Assembly: GCF_019966495.1 (NCBI RefSeq)
Contig: NZ_JAIMIA010000008.1
Coordinates: 1 to 64,000 of the forward strand
DNA length: 64,000 nt
Reading direction: 5' to 3'
Origin: Tateyamaria pelophila
Lineage (GTDB): Bacteria; Pseudomonadota; Alphaproteobacteria; Rhodobacterales; Rhodobacteraceae
Position 1 is the stretch's first letter; each line of letters opens with the position of its first letter. Shown one piece after another: positions 9,704 to 18,573 of the stretch. The notes below the pieces were generated by a model, which made no database searches, was not told the origin of the DNA, and saw nothing but the letters and a program-made list of their open reading frames with translations. Both the position numbers and the translations under genes were made by a program.

Positions 9704-10608
9704 TCACCCGCCTTCGGATCAAGCACATCGCGCAGCCCGTCACCCAGCAGGTTGAAGGCCAGAGACACGGTAAAGATTGCAAGGCCCGGCATGGTGGCCA
9801 CCCACCAGTGATCAAGGATGAACCGCCGCCCCTCCGAGATCATTGCGCCCCATTCCGGGCTGGGCGGTTGCGCGCCCAGACCCAGGAAGCCAAGGCCTGC
9901 CGCCGCCAGAATAATCCCTGCCATATCAAGCGTCACCCGCACGATCAGGGATGAAATGCACAGCGGCCAGATATGTTTGGTGATGATCCGCAGCGCCCCT
10001 GCCCCCTGCAACTGGATGGCAGAGATATAGTCGGAGGACCGGATCGTCAGCGTCTCGGCCCGTGCAATTCGCGCATAGGGCGGCCATGCGGTCAGCGAGA
10101 TCGCGAGCACGGCATTTTCAATCCCTGCCCCCAGTGCCGCCACAAAGGCGAGGGCCAGAACCAGCCGGGGAAAGGCCAGAAAAATATCAGTGATCCGCAT
10201 CAGGACGACATCGACCCACCCCCCGACATAACCGGACACCGTGCCCACCAGCAGCCCGACCACTGGTGCAATCAACGCCACCAAGGCCACGATATACAGC
10301 GTGATCCGCGCGCCATAAATCAGCCGCGACAGGATATCCCGCCCTAGACTGTCGGTACCAAAGATATGACCCGGCGTGCCCAAGGGTGCCAGCCGGTTGC
10401 CAAGATCCTGCACAAACGGATCATGCGGAGAGATCAGCGGTGCGGCCGCCGCGATCAGGACCAACAACAGCAGAATGATCAAACCGATCATCGCCATCGT
10501 GTTGGATCGAAACGACAGCCAGCCCTGATAGAGCGCCGACATTTTGGCATGCCGCCGCGAGGTTGGCGTGTCTGTCAGCAACCACGCGCGCAAGTAGTGT
10601 TCGGCCAT
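9700..10608 (-). CDS. dipeptide-type ABC transporter permease (DppC-like)
   Basis: The 302-residue inner-membrane protein has a soluble N-terminus, a first membrane helix near MIGLIILLLLVLIAAAAPLI, then the OppC_N/BPD_transp_1 pattern DSLGRDILSRLIYGARITL. The cytoplasmic coupling loop for the ATPase lies near SDYISAIQLQGAGALRII. Five to six membrane helices are apparent. The gene follows the DppB-like gene with no gap (10608/10609). Confidence 0.9.
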   Translation of the reverse strand: MAEHYLRAWLLTDTPTSRRHAKMSALYQGWLSFRSNTMAMIGLIILLLLVLIAAAAPLISPHDPFVQDLGNRLAPLGTPGHIFGTDSLGRDILSRLIYGARITLYIVALVALIAPVVGLLVGTVSGYVGGWVDVVLMRITDIFLAFPRLVLALAFVAALGAGIENAVLAISLTAWPPYARIARAETLTIRSSDYISAIQLQGAGALRIITKHIWPLCISSLIVRVTLDMAGIILAAAGLGFLGLGAQPPSPEWGAMISEGRRFILDHWWVATMPGLAIFTVSLAFNLLGDGLRDVLDPKAGE

Positions 10609-11670
10609 CTATTTGGCCCTCGGGTCAAAGACCTTGTAGAGCAGGTCAGAGAAGATATTGAGCAGGATGAAGATCAGCCCCACCACGACCGTCCCGCCCA
10701 GAACAGCGTTCATATCCGCGCTCAGAAGGGCGGTGGTGATATAGCTGCCGATGCCCGGCCAGGAAAAGATAATCTCGGTCAACACGGACCCTTCCAGCAG
10801 GTTTGCGTAGCTCAGCGCGATCACGGTGATCAATTGCACGCGAATGTTCTTGAACGCGTGTTTCCACACCACGTCCCATTCCGACATACCCTTCACGCGG
10901 GCGGTCGTGACATATTCCGCGCTCAGCTGTTCCAGCATGAACGAACGCGTCATGCGACTGATATAGGCCAGCGAGAAGTAGCCCAGCAGCGAAGCAGGCA
11001 GAATGATATGGCTGAATGCGTCTTTGAAAACGTCCCAGTTGCCGTCGAGCGCCGCGTCAACAAGGATCAGACCCGTGACGCTTGGCACGACATCGACGTA
11101 GAAGATACCCACCCTGCCCGGTCCGCCGACCCAGCCGAGAATGCCGTAAAACACCAGCAGGCCCATCAGACCCAACCAGAAGATCGGCATCGAATAACCC
11201 ACGAGGGCCAGAACACGCGCCACCTGATCAATCCACGATCCCTTGCGTACGGCGGCCAACACGCCCAGCGGGACGCCCAGAACGATGCCAATGATAATGC
11301 CCAAAGTGGCAAGCTCGAGCGTGGCTGGGAAGACGCGCGCAATGTCTTCGGCAACGGGCCGCGCGTTCAACAGGGAGATGCCAAAATCAAGGTGGATCAC
11401 GTCCCAGATATAATAGAGGAATTGCACGATCAGCGGCTTGTCGAGGCCAAGCTCAAGGTACACGGCGTCATAGGTGGATTGCGACGCCCGCTCGCCCACA
11501 ATGGCCAACACCGGGTCAATCGGCATGACCCGACCGATAATGAAGGTGATGAACAACAGACCCAGCAGCGTCACCGCGATCGAGCTGAGGGTCATCGCCG
11601 TGGTCTTTATCCATTGCGGAAAAAGAGGCCCCCGGGGGCGCCTCTCGGTGTTGTTGTCGGTCAGCGCCAT
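10609..11670 (-). CDS. dipeptide-type ABC transporter permease (DppB-like)
   Basis: The 353-residue inner-membrane protein has an N-terminal helix at about 28-50 (MTLSSIAVTLLGLLFITFII), the loop GLDKPLIVQFLYY and LDFGISLLNARPV typical of DppB. The coupling loop is near YVTTARVKGMSEWDVVWKHA. It is longer by about 15 hydrophilic N-terminal residues than many DppB proteins. It abuts the binding-protein stop at 11671 and sits directly after that gene in the operon. Confidence 0.9.
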   Translation of the reverse strand: MALTDNNTERRPRGPLFPQWIKTTAMTLSSIAVTLLGLLFITFIIGRVMPIDPVLAIVGERASQSTYDAVYLELGLDKPLIVQFLYYIWDVIHLDFGISLLNARPVAEDIARVFPATLELATLGIIIGIVLGVPLGVLAAVRKGSWIDQVARVLALVGYSMPIFWLGLMGLLVFYGILGWVGGPGRVGIFYVDVVPSVTGLILVDAALDGNWDVFKDAFSHIILPASLLGYFSLAYISRMTRSFMLEQLSAEYVTTARVKGMSEWDVVWKHAFKNIRVQLITVIALSYANLLEGSVLTEIIFSWPGIGSYITTALLSADMNAVLGGTVVVGLIFILLNIFSDLLYKVFDPRAK

Positions 11671-13266
11671 TTACTTGGTGACCTGCCAGTACGCAGCGGC
11701 GGTCACAGCCTGACCTGTAGACCAATTCTTGACGTTGTCGCGCAGGGCCGATTGCTCGATCTGCTGGAACATCATCACGAAGGGGGAGATTTCACGGAAC
11801 TCCTCCTGGATATCGAGGTACATCTGGACGCGCGTATCCCGATCACCCTCGGTCACAGCGGCCTCGACCTTTTCGGTCAGCCCGCCCGTATCCCAACCGG
11901 TGCGCCATGCCAGAAGGCCTGTCGCGTTCGCTTCGTCCGAGTTGTCGGGATTGTAGGCAAACGTGCCCGCGTTGGTCTGTGGATCAGGATAGTCCGGACC
12001 CCAGGCACCCAGATACACATCCAGTTCACGCGCCCTGTAACGGCCCAGGATTTGCGCGGCCGTGCCGACGGTGATGTTCACCTTGATGCCAGCCTGCGCG
12101 GCAGCGTTCTGGAAGGATTGGCCAATCTCGATCCGCTCTTGTGCTTCGCGCACGCCAATCTCGACTTCGAGGTTCTCGACACCCGCGGCGGCCAGCAGTT
12201 CCTTGGCCTTCTCGATGTTGTACGTGAACGGGTTTTCGTCGGAGGCACCCAGATAGGTCGCGGGCAGGAAGTTCTGGTGGATCGTGTACTGCCCCTTGAG
12301 GAAGCTGTCGCGCATACCTTCGTAGTCGATCAGGTATTTGAACGCCTGACGGACCTCTGGCTTGGACAGTTCAGGATGCTTCTGGTTCAGCGCCAGATAC
12401 ATCAAACGGCCCTTCAGTTCGTCCGCAATCACGACACCATCGGCAGAGGACGCACCGGCGATATCTTCGGGGTTGAGGTTGCGCGCGATATCGATATCGC
12501 CACGTTCCAGCAACAACCGCTGCGAGGCGCTCTCAATGACGTGGCGCACGATCACGCGCTCCATCGCGGGCGCACCGCCGTAATAGTCTGGGTTCGAAGA
12601 CAGCGTGACACTCTCGTTCGGCTTCCAGCTGTCCAGCTTGTAGGGGCCCGAGCCTGCCGAATTGGTCTTGAGCCAGGTGTTGCCCATGTCGCCGTCGACC
12701 TCATTGGCCATGACGACTTGCTTGTCGACGATGCCGCCGATGGTGGCGGTCAGACAGTTCAGCACGAAGGACGTCGCATATTTCTTGTCCGTCGTGATCA
12801 TCAGCTGGTTGCCATCGGCCTTGATCGTCTCGGTCACGTTTTCGGGCGTGAAGCCGAACTGCGTCAGGATGAAGGCCGGCGTCTTGTTCAGGATCACAGC
12901 ACGTTGCAGCGAAAACGCGGCATCTTCGGCTGTGACAGGGTTGCCTGAATGGAATGTGACGCCCTCACGCATGGTGAAGGTAATCGTCTTGCCGTCTTCG
13001 GACACTGTCCAGCTTTCGGCCAGATCGGGTTGATACCCGGCAGCCAGATCGTTCGGGTCAAGATTGACCAACCGACCATAAACATTGCGGCTGATATCGG
13101 AGCCCGCAAATTCAAAGCTCTCGGCGGGATCAACGGTTGTGACGTCGTCAATGCGGTGCGCAATGACAAGCATATTGGCCGGCGTTTCAGCATGGGCGGT
13201 AAAGGACGTAACCCCGACAGCAAGGCAGATCGCCGCACTCGTCAGTAGTCTGTTAAAGGCATTCAT
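11671..13266 (-). CDS. peptide/nickel-type ABC transporter substrate-binding protein (copy 1)
   Basis: This is a 531-residue SBP_bac_5 periplasmic binding protein with a signal peptide ending near GVTSFTAHAE (about residue 27). It carries the family motif FTMREGVTFHSGNPVTAEDA and the pocket segments YNPDNSDEAN and SAGSGPYKLDSWKPNE. It is the first transporter gene after the dipeptidase (51-base gap) and the probable main receptor. It is paralogous along its full length to the second binding protein at the end of the operon. Confidence 0.9.
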   Translation of the reverse strand: MNAFNRLLTSAAICLAVGVTSFTAHAETPANMLVIAHRIDDVTTVDPAESFEFAGSDISRNVYGRLVNLDPNDLAAGYQPDLAESWTVSEDGKTITFTMREGVTFHSGNPVTAEDAAFSLQRAVILNKTPAFILTQFGFTPENVTETIKADGNQLMITTDKKYATSFVLNCLTATIGGIVDKQVVMANEVDGDMGNTWLKTNSAGSGPYKLDSWKPNESVTLSSNPDYYGGAPAMERVIVRHVIESASQRLLLERGDIDIARNLNPEDIAGASSADGVVIADELKGRLMYLALNQKHPELSKPEVRQAFKYLIDYEGMRDSFLKGQYTIHQNFLPATYLGASDENPFTYNIEKAKELLAAAGVENLEVEIGVREAQERIEIGQSFQNAAAQAGIKVNITVGTAAQILGRYRARELDVYLGAWGPDYPDPQTNAGTFAYNPDNSDEANATGLLAWRTGWDTGGLTEKVEAAVTEGDRDTRVQMYLDIQEEFREISPFVMMFQQIEQSALRDNVKNWSTGQAVTAAAYWQVTK

Positions 13267-13316
13267 TTTCAGAACCTCTCCTGTTGCATTTCATTCGTCT
13301 GTTCTGGCTTTGGGAG

Positions 13317-14387
13317 TTATTCCCCCCACGTTTTTTCCAGCACACGCAGCCAGTTCTCGTGGCAAAGTTTTGCCATCAGCGCATCATCATAGCCATTTTG
13401 CGCCATCGCGTGCCTCAATTCGGGCAGTTCTGCACAAGAGGTGAGCCCCTCGGGCACAATTGCCCCGTCGTAATCCGACCCGAACCCGACCCGGTCTTCG
13501 CCCAAATGTTCGATCAGGTGATCGAGATGCCTCAGCATTTGTTCCAAGGGCACATCAGGCAGCATTCGTCCGTCCGACCTCAGAAAGGCCACGGCGAAGT
13601 TCAAGCCAACCATACCATCGCTCTCGCGAATGGCCGCCAACTGTTTGTCTGTCAGGTTCCGCGAGTGCGGGCAGATCGCGCATGCGTTGGAATGGGTGGC
13701 GACGAGCGGCTTGGTGGAATGGCGCGCAACATCCCAGAACCCGGCCTCGTTCAGATGCGACAGATCCAGCATGATGTTCATCTCATCACAGCGCCTGACG
13801 AGCCGAAGGCCATGATCCGTCAGCCCTGCCCCGATATCGCCGGAGCTTGGGTACCGGAACGGCACGCCATGGCCAAAGATTGTCGTTCTGCTCCAGACCG
13901 GCCCGATGGACCGCAAACCGGCCTGATAAAGCACTTCGAGCGTGTGAAAATCAGGGTCAATGGCCTCCGCGCCTTCGATATGAAAGATCGCGGCCATTTT
14001 CCCGCTGGCCAAGGCTGCCCGGATGTCAGCACTGGTCCGACAGATGGAAAGCGCTCCGCGTCGCTCAAGATCAAACAGGATCGCCGCCTGCGCCATGACC
14101 ACCGGAAACGCATCTTCCCAGTCGATAGGATCCGGCAAAGGCAGGTCATAGGTAGGCTTCATCATTTCTTCGAATTTGAAATCCCGATCCATCGGTGAGG
14201 GCACATAGACCGCGAAAAAGCCACCTCCAAAGCCACCGGCCCGGGCGGATGGAATATCGATGGCACCGTCACGCCCGGTCAAAAAGCTCTCGGATGCGGA
14301 CAAGCCGCCTTCCTGAAATAATTTGAGCAAGACATCGTTGTGGCCATCAAAAATGGCAGGACCAGATTTTGTTTCCAAAGTATGCAC
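13317..14387 (-). CDS. membrane dipeptidase, peptidase family M19
   Basis: The 356-residue zinc metalloenzyme is of the renal-dipeptidase family. Metal ligands are visible in FDGHNDVLL (H16, D18), in the glutamate of HIEGAEAID, and in VATHSNACAICPHSRN. VGFGSDYDGA near the C-terminus is also typical. The family cleaves dipeptides, often with one D-residue. Leading the transport operon, it should hydrolyse what the transporter brings in. The start is uncertain: GTG at 14387 has its GGAG almost touching it, while a TTG at 14378 would have a normal 10-base spacing. No signal peptide is seen, so it is probably cytoplasmic. Confidence 0.88.
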   Translation of the reverse strand: MHTLETKSGPAIFDGHNDVLLKLFQEGGLSASESFLTGRDGAIDIPSARAGGFGGGFFAVYVPSPMDRDFKFEEMMKPTYDLPLPDPIDWEDAFPVVMAQAAILFDLERRGALSICRTSADIRAALASGKMAAIFHIEGAEAIDPDFHTLEVLYQAGLRSIGPVWSRTTIFGHGVPFRYPSSGDIGAGLTDHGLRLVRRCDEMNIMLDLSHLNEAGFWDVARHSTKPLVATHSNACAICPHSRNLTDKQLAAIRESDGMVGLNFAVAFLRSDGRMLPDVPLEQMLRHLDHLIEHLGEDRVGFGSDYDGAIVPEGLTSCAELPELRHAMAQNGYDDALMAKLCHENWLRVLEKTWGE

Positions 14388-14486
14388 ACTCCAACTTGCG
14401 GGCAGCTTACGTCATATTTTCTCATAGACGACTCCGTATTCGATGATAAAAGCTCATGGAGCTATGAGATTATTGCAGAGGGTCCG

Positions 14487-15395
14487 ATGGCGGAAAGAAC
14501 ATGGCACAGCCTTCCGGAGTACGAAGCCCTGCGTGCGTTGATGGAAAGCGGAACAACGTCCAAGGCCGCCGTGCGTCTGGGCCTGTCGCAATCTGCGGTC
14601 AGCCGGTCCATTTCCAGTCTCGAGGCCCGTTTGGGGCGCCTCCTTTTTGAGCGTGACGGCGGCAGATTGCGGCCAACCTCCGAAGCCGCGCGCCTGAACA
14701 AACGACTGGACCCCCTTTTCGAGGCTCTCGACCGTATCGACGGCCCACCGGAACCGGCACAGGAGACCCTCAGGCTGATTGCGCCCCCAACGTATGCCCA
14801 TCGATTTCTGGTGCACCACATCGCGACCTTCCTGACGGCCAACCCGCATTTCTTTGTCAGCCTCGAAGTCGCCTCGTCCGAGGAAATCATCCGCAGTATT
14901 CAAGAGCAGCGCTTTGATCTTGGCCTCATGGGGGTCGAGATGTCGCGCGAAGGTGTAACGCTGACACCTTACCGTGTTGCTACGGCCGCTTGCGCAATCC
15001 CGGACGCGCATCCGCTGGCCGCGCTGGAGGTCATCCGACCACAAGACCTGCACGGGCAACGATTGATCGCGCTGAGCCATCGCCACGCCCGGCGCGCGCA
15101 GCTTGACAAGGTTCTGACAAACGTGCGCAGCGTGCCCCGCATCGTTGCCGAAGCCTCCACATCCTTTGCAGCTGTCGATCTGGTCCGGGAGGGTCTGGGC
15201 GTCACAGTCGTGAACCCCTTCCCCGTTGCGCAATACAGGTCTGACGATGTCAGCTTTCGCCTTTTTGACTCTCCGATCAAATACAGCACCTATTTCGTGA
15301 CATCCGAACATGCGCCGACACCCGCCATCGCGCGTGCCTTCATCCGACATTTGCGCCTTCACACCCTCAAGACACCCTTTACCGACAAGGCCTGA
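14487..15395 (+). CDS. LysR-family transcriptional regulator
   Basis: The 302-residue protein has an N-terminal winged helix-turn-helix (residues about 5-60, with AAVRLGLSQSAVSRSISSLE) and a periplasmic-binding-like effector domain in the remainder. I chose ATG 14487, which has AGAGGG 7 bases upstream; the in-frame extension to 14340 would overlap the dipeptidase start. It is transcribed divergently from the dipeptidase/transporter operon across about 100 bases, the usual LysR layout, so it probably controls that operon in response to a peptide or amino acid. It ends 2 bases before the convergent znuB stop. Confidence 0.88.
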   Translation: MAERTWHSLPEYEALRALMESGTTSKAAVRLGLSQSAVSRSISSLEARLGRLLFERDGGRLRPTSEAARLNKRLDPLFEALDRIDGPPEPAQETLRLIAPPTYAHRFLVHHIATFLTANPHFFVSLEVASSEEIIRSIQEQRFDLGLMGVEMSREGVTLTPYRVATAACAIPDAHPLAALEVIRPQDLHGQRLIALSHRHARRAQLDKVLTNVRSVPRIVAEASTSFAAVDLVREGLGVTVVNPFPVAQYRSDDVSFRLFDSPIKYSTYFVTSEHAPTPAIARAFIRHLRLHTLKTPFTDKA

Positions 15396-15397
15396 GT

Positions 15398-16192
15398 CTA
15401 GCGGGCAGGAACGAGACCCTTGAGCAGGCTGGACAGTAAGAACACCAGCGCCGCGACGCAAACGATGGACGGACCGGCGGGTGTATCCAGCACAAAAGCC
15501 GCGCGCAGACCAATCGTGACGGACAAGATGCCGATCACGCCAGCGGCCAGTGCCATCCCTTCGGGTGTCCGGGACAAGGGGCGCCCGGCAGCGGCCGGAA
15601 TGATCAGCATGGCAGCGATCAGCAAGACCCCCACCACCTTGATCGCCACGGCCACGGTAATGGCCAATGCGAAGGTCAAAACCAGTTGTTCGCGTTTCGG
15701 GTCGATGCCGCTGGCATAGGCCAGATCTTCGTTCAGGGTGGACGTCAGCAGGGCAGACCATCGCCAGCCGATCAACGCCACGACAAGCGCCGCCCCACCC
15801 CAGATCACGGCCAGGTCCCCGCGTGAGACAGCCAGAATATCCCCAAACAGATAGGCCATCAGGTCGATCCGGATGCCGGACAGGAATGAAACCGCGACGA
15901 GCCCGAAGGCCAGCGCCGAATGTGCAAGCACTCCCAGCAGCGTGTCCATCGCATAGCCCCGGCCCGACAAGAAGCTGACCGTCATGGCCATGAGCAAGGC
16001 GACGGTTATGGTGCCGATGAAGATCGACATAGAGAAGGCCAGCGACAGGGCCACCCCAAGGATAGCCGCATGGGCCGTCGCATCGCCAAAATACGCCATC
16101 CGTCGCCAGACCACGAAACAGCCCAGGGGAGCCGCGGCAATGGCCACACCGATCCCCGCCAACGCGGCGCGCACCATGAAATCATCAAACAT
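15398..16192 (-). CDS. znuB: zinc ABC transporter permease ZnuB
   Basis: The 264-residue integral membrane protein of the ABC-3 family has about 7-8 hydrophobic helices and the motifs MAYFGDATAHAAILGVAL near 32-49 and LNEDLAYASGIDP mid-protein. It forms the zinc channel and pairs with ZnuC, whose stop it overlaps by one base (16192). The gene order znuB-znuC-zur, opposite znuA, makes the zinc assignment much stronger than a manganese one. Confidence 0.9.
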   Translation of the reverse strand: MFDDFMVRAALAGIGVAIAAAPLGCFVVWRRMAYFGDATAHAAILGVALSLAFSMSIFIGTITVALLMAMTVSFLSGRGYAMDTLLGVLAHSALAFGLVAVSFLSGIRIDLMAYLFGDILAVSRGDLAVIWGGAALVVALIGWRWSALLTSTLNEDLAYASGIDPKREQLVLTFALAITVAVAIKVVGVLLIAAMLIIPAAAGRPLSRTPEGMALAAGVIGILSVTIGLRAAFVLDTPAGPSIVCVAALVFLLSSLLKGLVPAR

Positions 16193-16947
16193 CAGTGCGT
16201 CGTCTCCGAATGATCGTGATGCGCGTGGCCATGGTCGTGATCATGACCATGGTCATGGTCGTGGCGGTAAAGCGCCAACGCCCCGCCCGTTCCCGTGCCA
16301 AAGAGCGCGCGATATTCTGGCGCGGAGGCGACAACCGCCGGCGTGCCTTCACAGCAGACATGCCCGTTCAGGCAAATCACCCTGTCGGAGGCGCTCATGA
16401 CAACATGCAATTCGTGGCTGATCATCAGCACCGCACAGCCTGTGTCCTGCCGGACCTGTTCGATCTGCTGATAGAACGAAGCCGAACCGCGCTGATCCAA
16501 ACCCTGCGTCGCTTCATCCAACAGCAAGAGGTCCGGCTTGCCGATCAATGCCCGCGCCAAGAGCACCCGTTGAAACTGGCCCCCCGACAATTGCGACATC
16601 TGCGCCTTGGCCAGATCCGGCACTCCCGCTTGCGACAATGCCGCATCAATCTCGGACGACGCAACGCCGCCCGGCAGCCTCAGAAACCGCGCAACTGTCA
16701 TTGGCAATGTCTCATCGATATGCAGCTTTTGCGGGACATAGCCGACCCGGACGCCCTTGCCACGGGTCACCCGTCCCGCAGACGGTTTCACAGCGCCGAT
16801 GATCGCACGCAGCAGGCTGGTCTTGCCGGAACCGTTTGGGCCAACGATGGTCAAGATCTCTCCGGGGTTCACATCAAGCGAGACATGCGACAGCACCGTC
16901 CGGGCGCCATATTTGACGCTCAGGTTTTCGACGTGAACGAGGCTCAT
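16192..16947 (-). CDS. znuC: zinc ABC transporter ATPase ZnuC with histidine-rich C-terminal tail
   Basis: The 251-residue ATPase has Walker A GPNGSGKTS, signature LSGGQFQRVLLARAL, Walker B LLLLDEATQGLD and H-loop ISHELHVV. The start ATG (16947) overlaps the zur stop as ATGA; an upstream in-frame ATG at 16977 is less likely. The last ~25 residues are unusual: a run of His-Asp/His-Gly pairs (HDHDHGHDHDHGHAHHDH) before SETTH. The matching DNA is a repetitive stretch at about 16200-16263. Histidine-rich tails are known from zinc-binding proteins of many families but are not part of the core ZnuC fold. Confidence 0.9.
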   Translation of the reverse strand: MSLVHVENLSVKYGARTVLSHVSLDVNPGEILTIVGPNGSGKTSLLRAIIGAVKPSAGRVTRGKGVRVGYVPQKLHIDETLPMTVARFLRLPGGVASSEIDAALSQAGVPDLAKAQMSQLSGGQFQRVLLARALIGKPDLLLLDEATQGLDQRGSASFYQQIEQVRQDTGCAVLMISHELHVVMSASDRVICLNGHVCCEGTPAVVASAPEYRALFGTGTGGALALYRHDHDHGHDHDHGHAHHDHSETTH

Positions 16948-17462
16948 GCGTCGGCCTTGAGTGCGCAGGAAGGGCAAACGCCTTCGGCTTCAACGACCGT
17001 GCGTTCAATGCGAAACCCGGTCGCGCGGGCCGCATCCCCCAAGGCGCTTCGGCCCGGCGCGGAGTGTGTTTCGGCGACGGCGTCGCACATGCGGCAGATC
17101 ATGAAGGCGGGCGCATGGGTCTGCCCGGGATGGGTGCAGGCGATAAACGCATTCAAACGCTCGATCTTGTGCGCCAGCCCGTTCAGGACCAGAAAATCAA
17201 GGGCGCGATACGCGACAGGTGGCTGCGAGCCAAAACCATCTTCGCGCAACCGATCAAGGATCGCATAGGCCCCGAGCGCCCGATGTTCCTGCAACAAGAT
17301 CTCCAGAACCTTGCGGCGCACGGGCGTGAACCGCAGCCCATCCTGCGCACAGCGCGCTTCGGCCGCAGCCAAGGTGTCACTGACACAGGCGGTGTGATCG
17401 TGATGCGCAAATCCAAGAGGCGCGTCAGGGACCGGCATTTTTTTATCCGACTCACTTGTCAT
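16944..17462 (-). CDS. zur: zinc uptake regulator Zur (Fur family)
   Basis: The 172-residue protein has a winged-helix N-terminal half (LRFTPVRRKVLEILLQEHRA, then SQPPVAYRALDFLVLNGLAHK) and a C-terminal metal-binding/dimer domain. The structural zinc cysteines appear as CRMCD and, at the end, CPSCALKADA. It represses zinc uptake genes when zinc is sufficient. It is encoded in the znu operon and divergent from znuA. Palindromes in the shared 56-base spacer, one overlapping its own start codon, suggest autoregulation. The N-terminus is longer than usual by about 20 residues. Confidence 0.9.
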   Translation of the reverse strand: MTSESDKKMPVPDAPLGFAHHDHTACVSDTLAAAEARCAQDGLRFTPVRRKVLEILLQEHRALGAYAILDRLREDGFGSQPPVAYRALDFLVLNGLAHKIERLNAFIACTHPGQTHAPAFMICRMCDAVAETHSAPGRSALGDAARATGFRIERTVVEAEGVCPSCALKADA

Positions 17463-17472
17463 GTTATTACAT
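17461..17472. promoter_or_regulatory. possible second Zur-type palindrome over the zur start
   Basis: ATGTTATTACAT is nearly self-complementary (ATGT-AT-ACAT) and overlaps the zur start codon. It resembles the TGTTATA half-sites of alphaproteobacterial Zur operators. It is short and in AT-rich DNA, so chance is possible. Confidence 0.3.
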
Positions 17473-17488
17473 TTTAATTATCCATCGT

Positions 17489-17511
17489 GGAATGTTATAA
17501 AATCACATAGG
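17489..17511. promoter_or_regulatory. probable Zur operator between zur and znuA
   Basis: The stretch centred on TGTTATAAAATCACA (17493-17507) is an imperfect palindrome with outer TGT/ACA arms. It matches the AT-rich TGTTATA-type operators known for alphaproteobacterial Zur. It ends 8 bases before the znuA start codon and lies 27 bases from zur, so one repressor could control both directions. Confidence 0.55.
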
Positions 17512-17518
17512 TGAACCG

Positions 17519-18538
17519 ATGTCCAGAAAGCTGATGATACTGACTTTGACCGCCTCACTGATGGGCGGCACCGCGATCGCAGATGTTCCGCGCGTCGTAG
17601 CTGACATTGCGCCTGTTCATTCGCTGGTTGCACGTGTCATGCAGGGTGTCGACGCGCCTGATCTCATCATTCAATCCGGCGCCAGCCCGCATGAATACAG
17701 CCTGCGCCCATCAGAGGCCGCAGCCTTGCAAGACGCTGACCTCGTCTTTTGGATCGGCCCTGACTTGACGCCGTGGCTTGAAGAGACGCTCAAGACACTC
17801 TCCCCCGACGCGACGACGACCCCGTTGATGGAAGCCGACGGCACGCTCGAACTTGAGTTTCGCGAAAACGCGCTCTTTGAAGGACATGACCATGGCGATG
17901 ATGATGACCATGATCACGAAAAGGCCGAAGGGCATGACCACGATGCCCATGCCGACGAAGAGCACAACCACGCAGAACATGCCCATGACGCGCACGAAGA
18001 AGCCGGGCACGACGATCACGGCCATGGGGCACATGACCCTCATGTCTGGCTGTCTCCCCAGAACGCTGCAACCTGGCTGAATGTCATCGCCGCACAACTC
18101 TCTGCCGCGGATCCGGACAACGCAGGGGCTTATTTCGCAAATGCAGCTGCCGGTCGCAGTGAGATTGACACCTTGATCGATCAGGTCAACACAAAGCTGG
18201 CCCCCCTCCGCGGTGGACAGTTTATCGTCTTTCACGATGCTTATCAGTATTTTGAAGTGGCTTTCGACTTCCCGGCTGCGGGTGCCATTTCACTCAGCGA
18301 CGCGTCCGATCCAAGCCCGGCACGTTTGGCTGAAATCCGGGCGCGGATTGCGGACCAAGGCGTGAATTGCGTTCTGGCGGAACCGCAGTTCAACCCCGGC
18401 CTTGTGGATACCGTTCTGGATGGAACCGACGCCAAGACCGGCATCCTCGATCCGCTTGGATCGGGCTTGGAGCTTGGGCCGACGCTCTATCCCGCGCTTA
18501 TTGCCAGCCTTGCCGACACATTGACCGAGTGTTTGTGA
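17519..18538 (+). CDS. znuA: zinc ABC transporter substrate-binding protein ZnuA
   Basis: The 339-residue periplasmic zinc receptor has a signal peptide (MSRKLMILTLTASLMGGTAI, cleavage near residue 21). Zinc ligands of the cluster A-I family are seen in IAPVHSLVARVM, ASPHEYSLRPSEA and FHDAYQYFEVAF. A long acidic/histidine-rich loop occupies roughly residues 120-175, the feature that separates ZnuA from manganese-binding relatives. An AGGTG ribosome-binding site precedes ATG 17519. It is divergent from zur-znuC-znuB and probably shares their Zur operator. Confidence 0.93.
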   Translation: MSRKLMILTLTASLMGGTAIADVPRVVADIAPVHSLVARVMQGVDAPDLIIQSGASPHEYSLRPSEAAALQDADLVFWIGPDLTPWLEETLKTLSPDATTTPLMEADGTLELEFRENALFEGHDHGDDDDHDHEKAEGHDHDAHADEEHNHAEHAHDAHEEAGHDDHGHGAHDPHVWLSPQNAATWLNVIAAQLSAADPDNAGAYFANAAAGRSEIDTLIDQVNTKLAPLRGGQFIVFHDAYQYFEVAFDFPAAGAISLSDASDPSPARLAEIRARIADQGVNCVLAEPQFNPGLVDTVLDGTDAKTGILDPLGSGLELGPTLYPALIASLADTLTECL

Positions 18539-18573
18539 ACTGACGGCTGCAAACATAAGCGGGCCAAGGCTTC

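Noticed and set aside
10366-12948. 860-codon plus-strand frame
   Set aside because: Lies antisense to three peptide-transporter genes with clear motifs; composition is Arg/His/Gln-rich as expected for the complement of GC-rich coding DNA.
14454-15761. 435-codon minus-strand frame
   Set aside because: Opposite the LysR gene and part of znuB; no domain-like pattern.
16195-17268. 357-codon plus-strand frame over znuC and zur
   Set aside because: Antisense to two well-recognised zinc genes; its repetitive start mirrors the ZnuC histidine tail.
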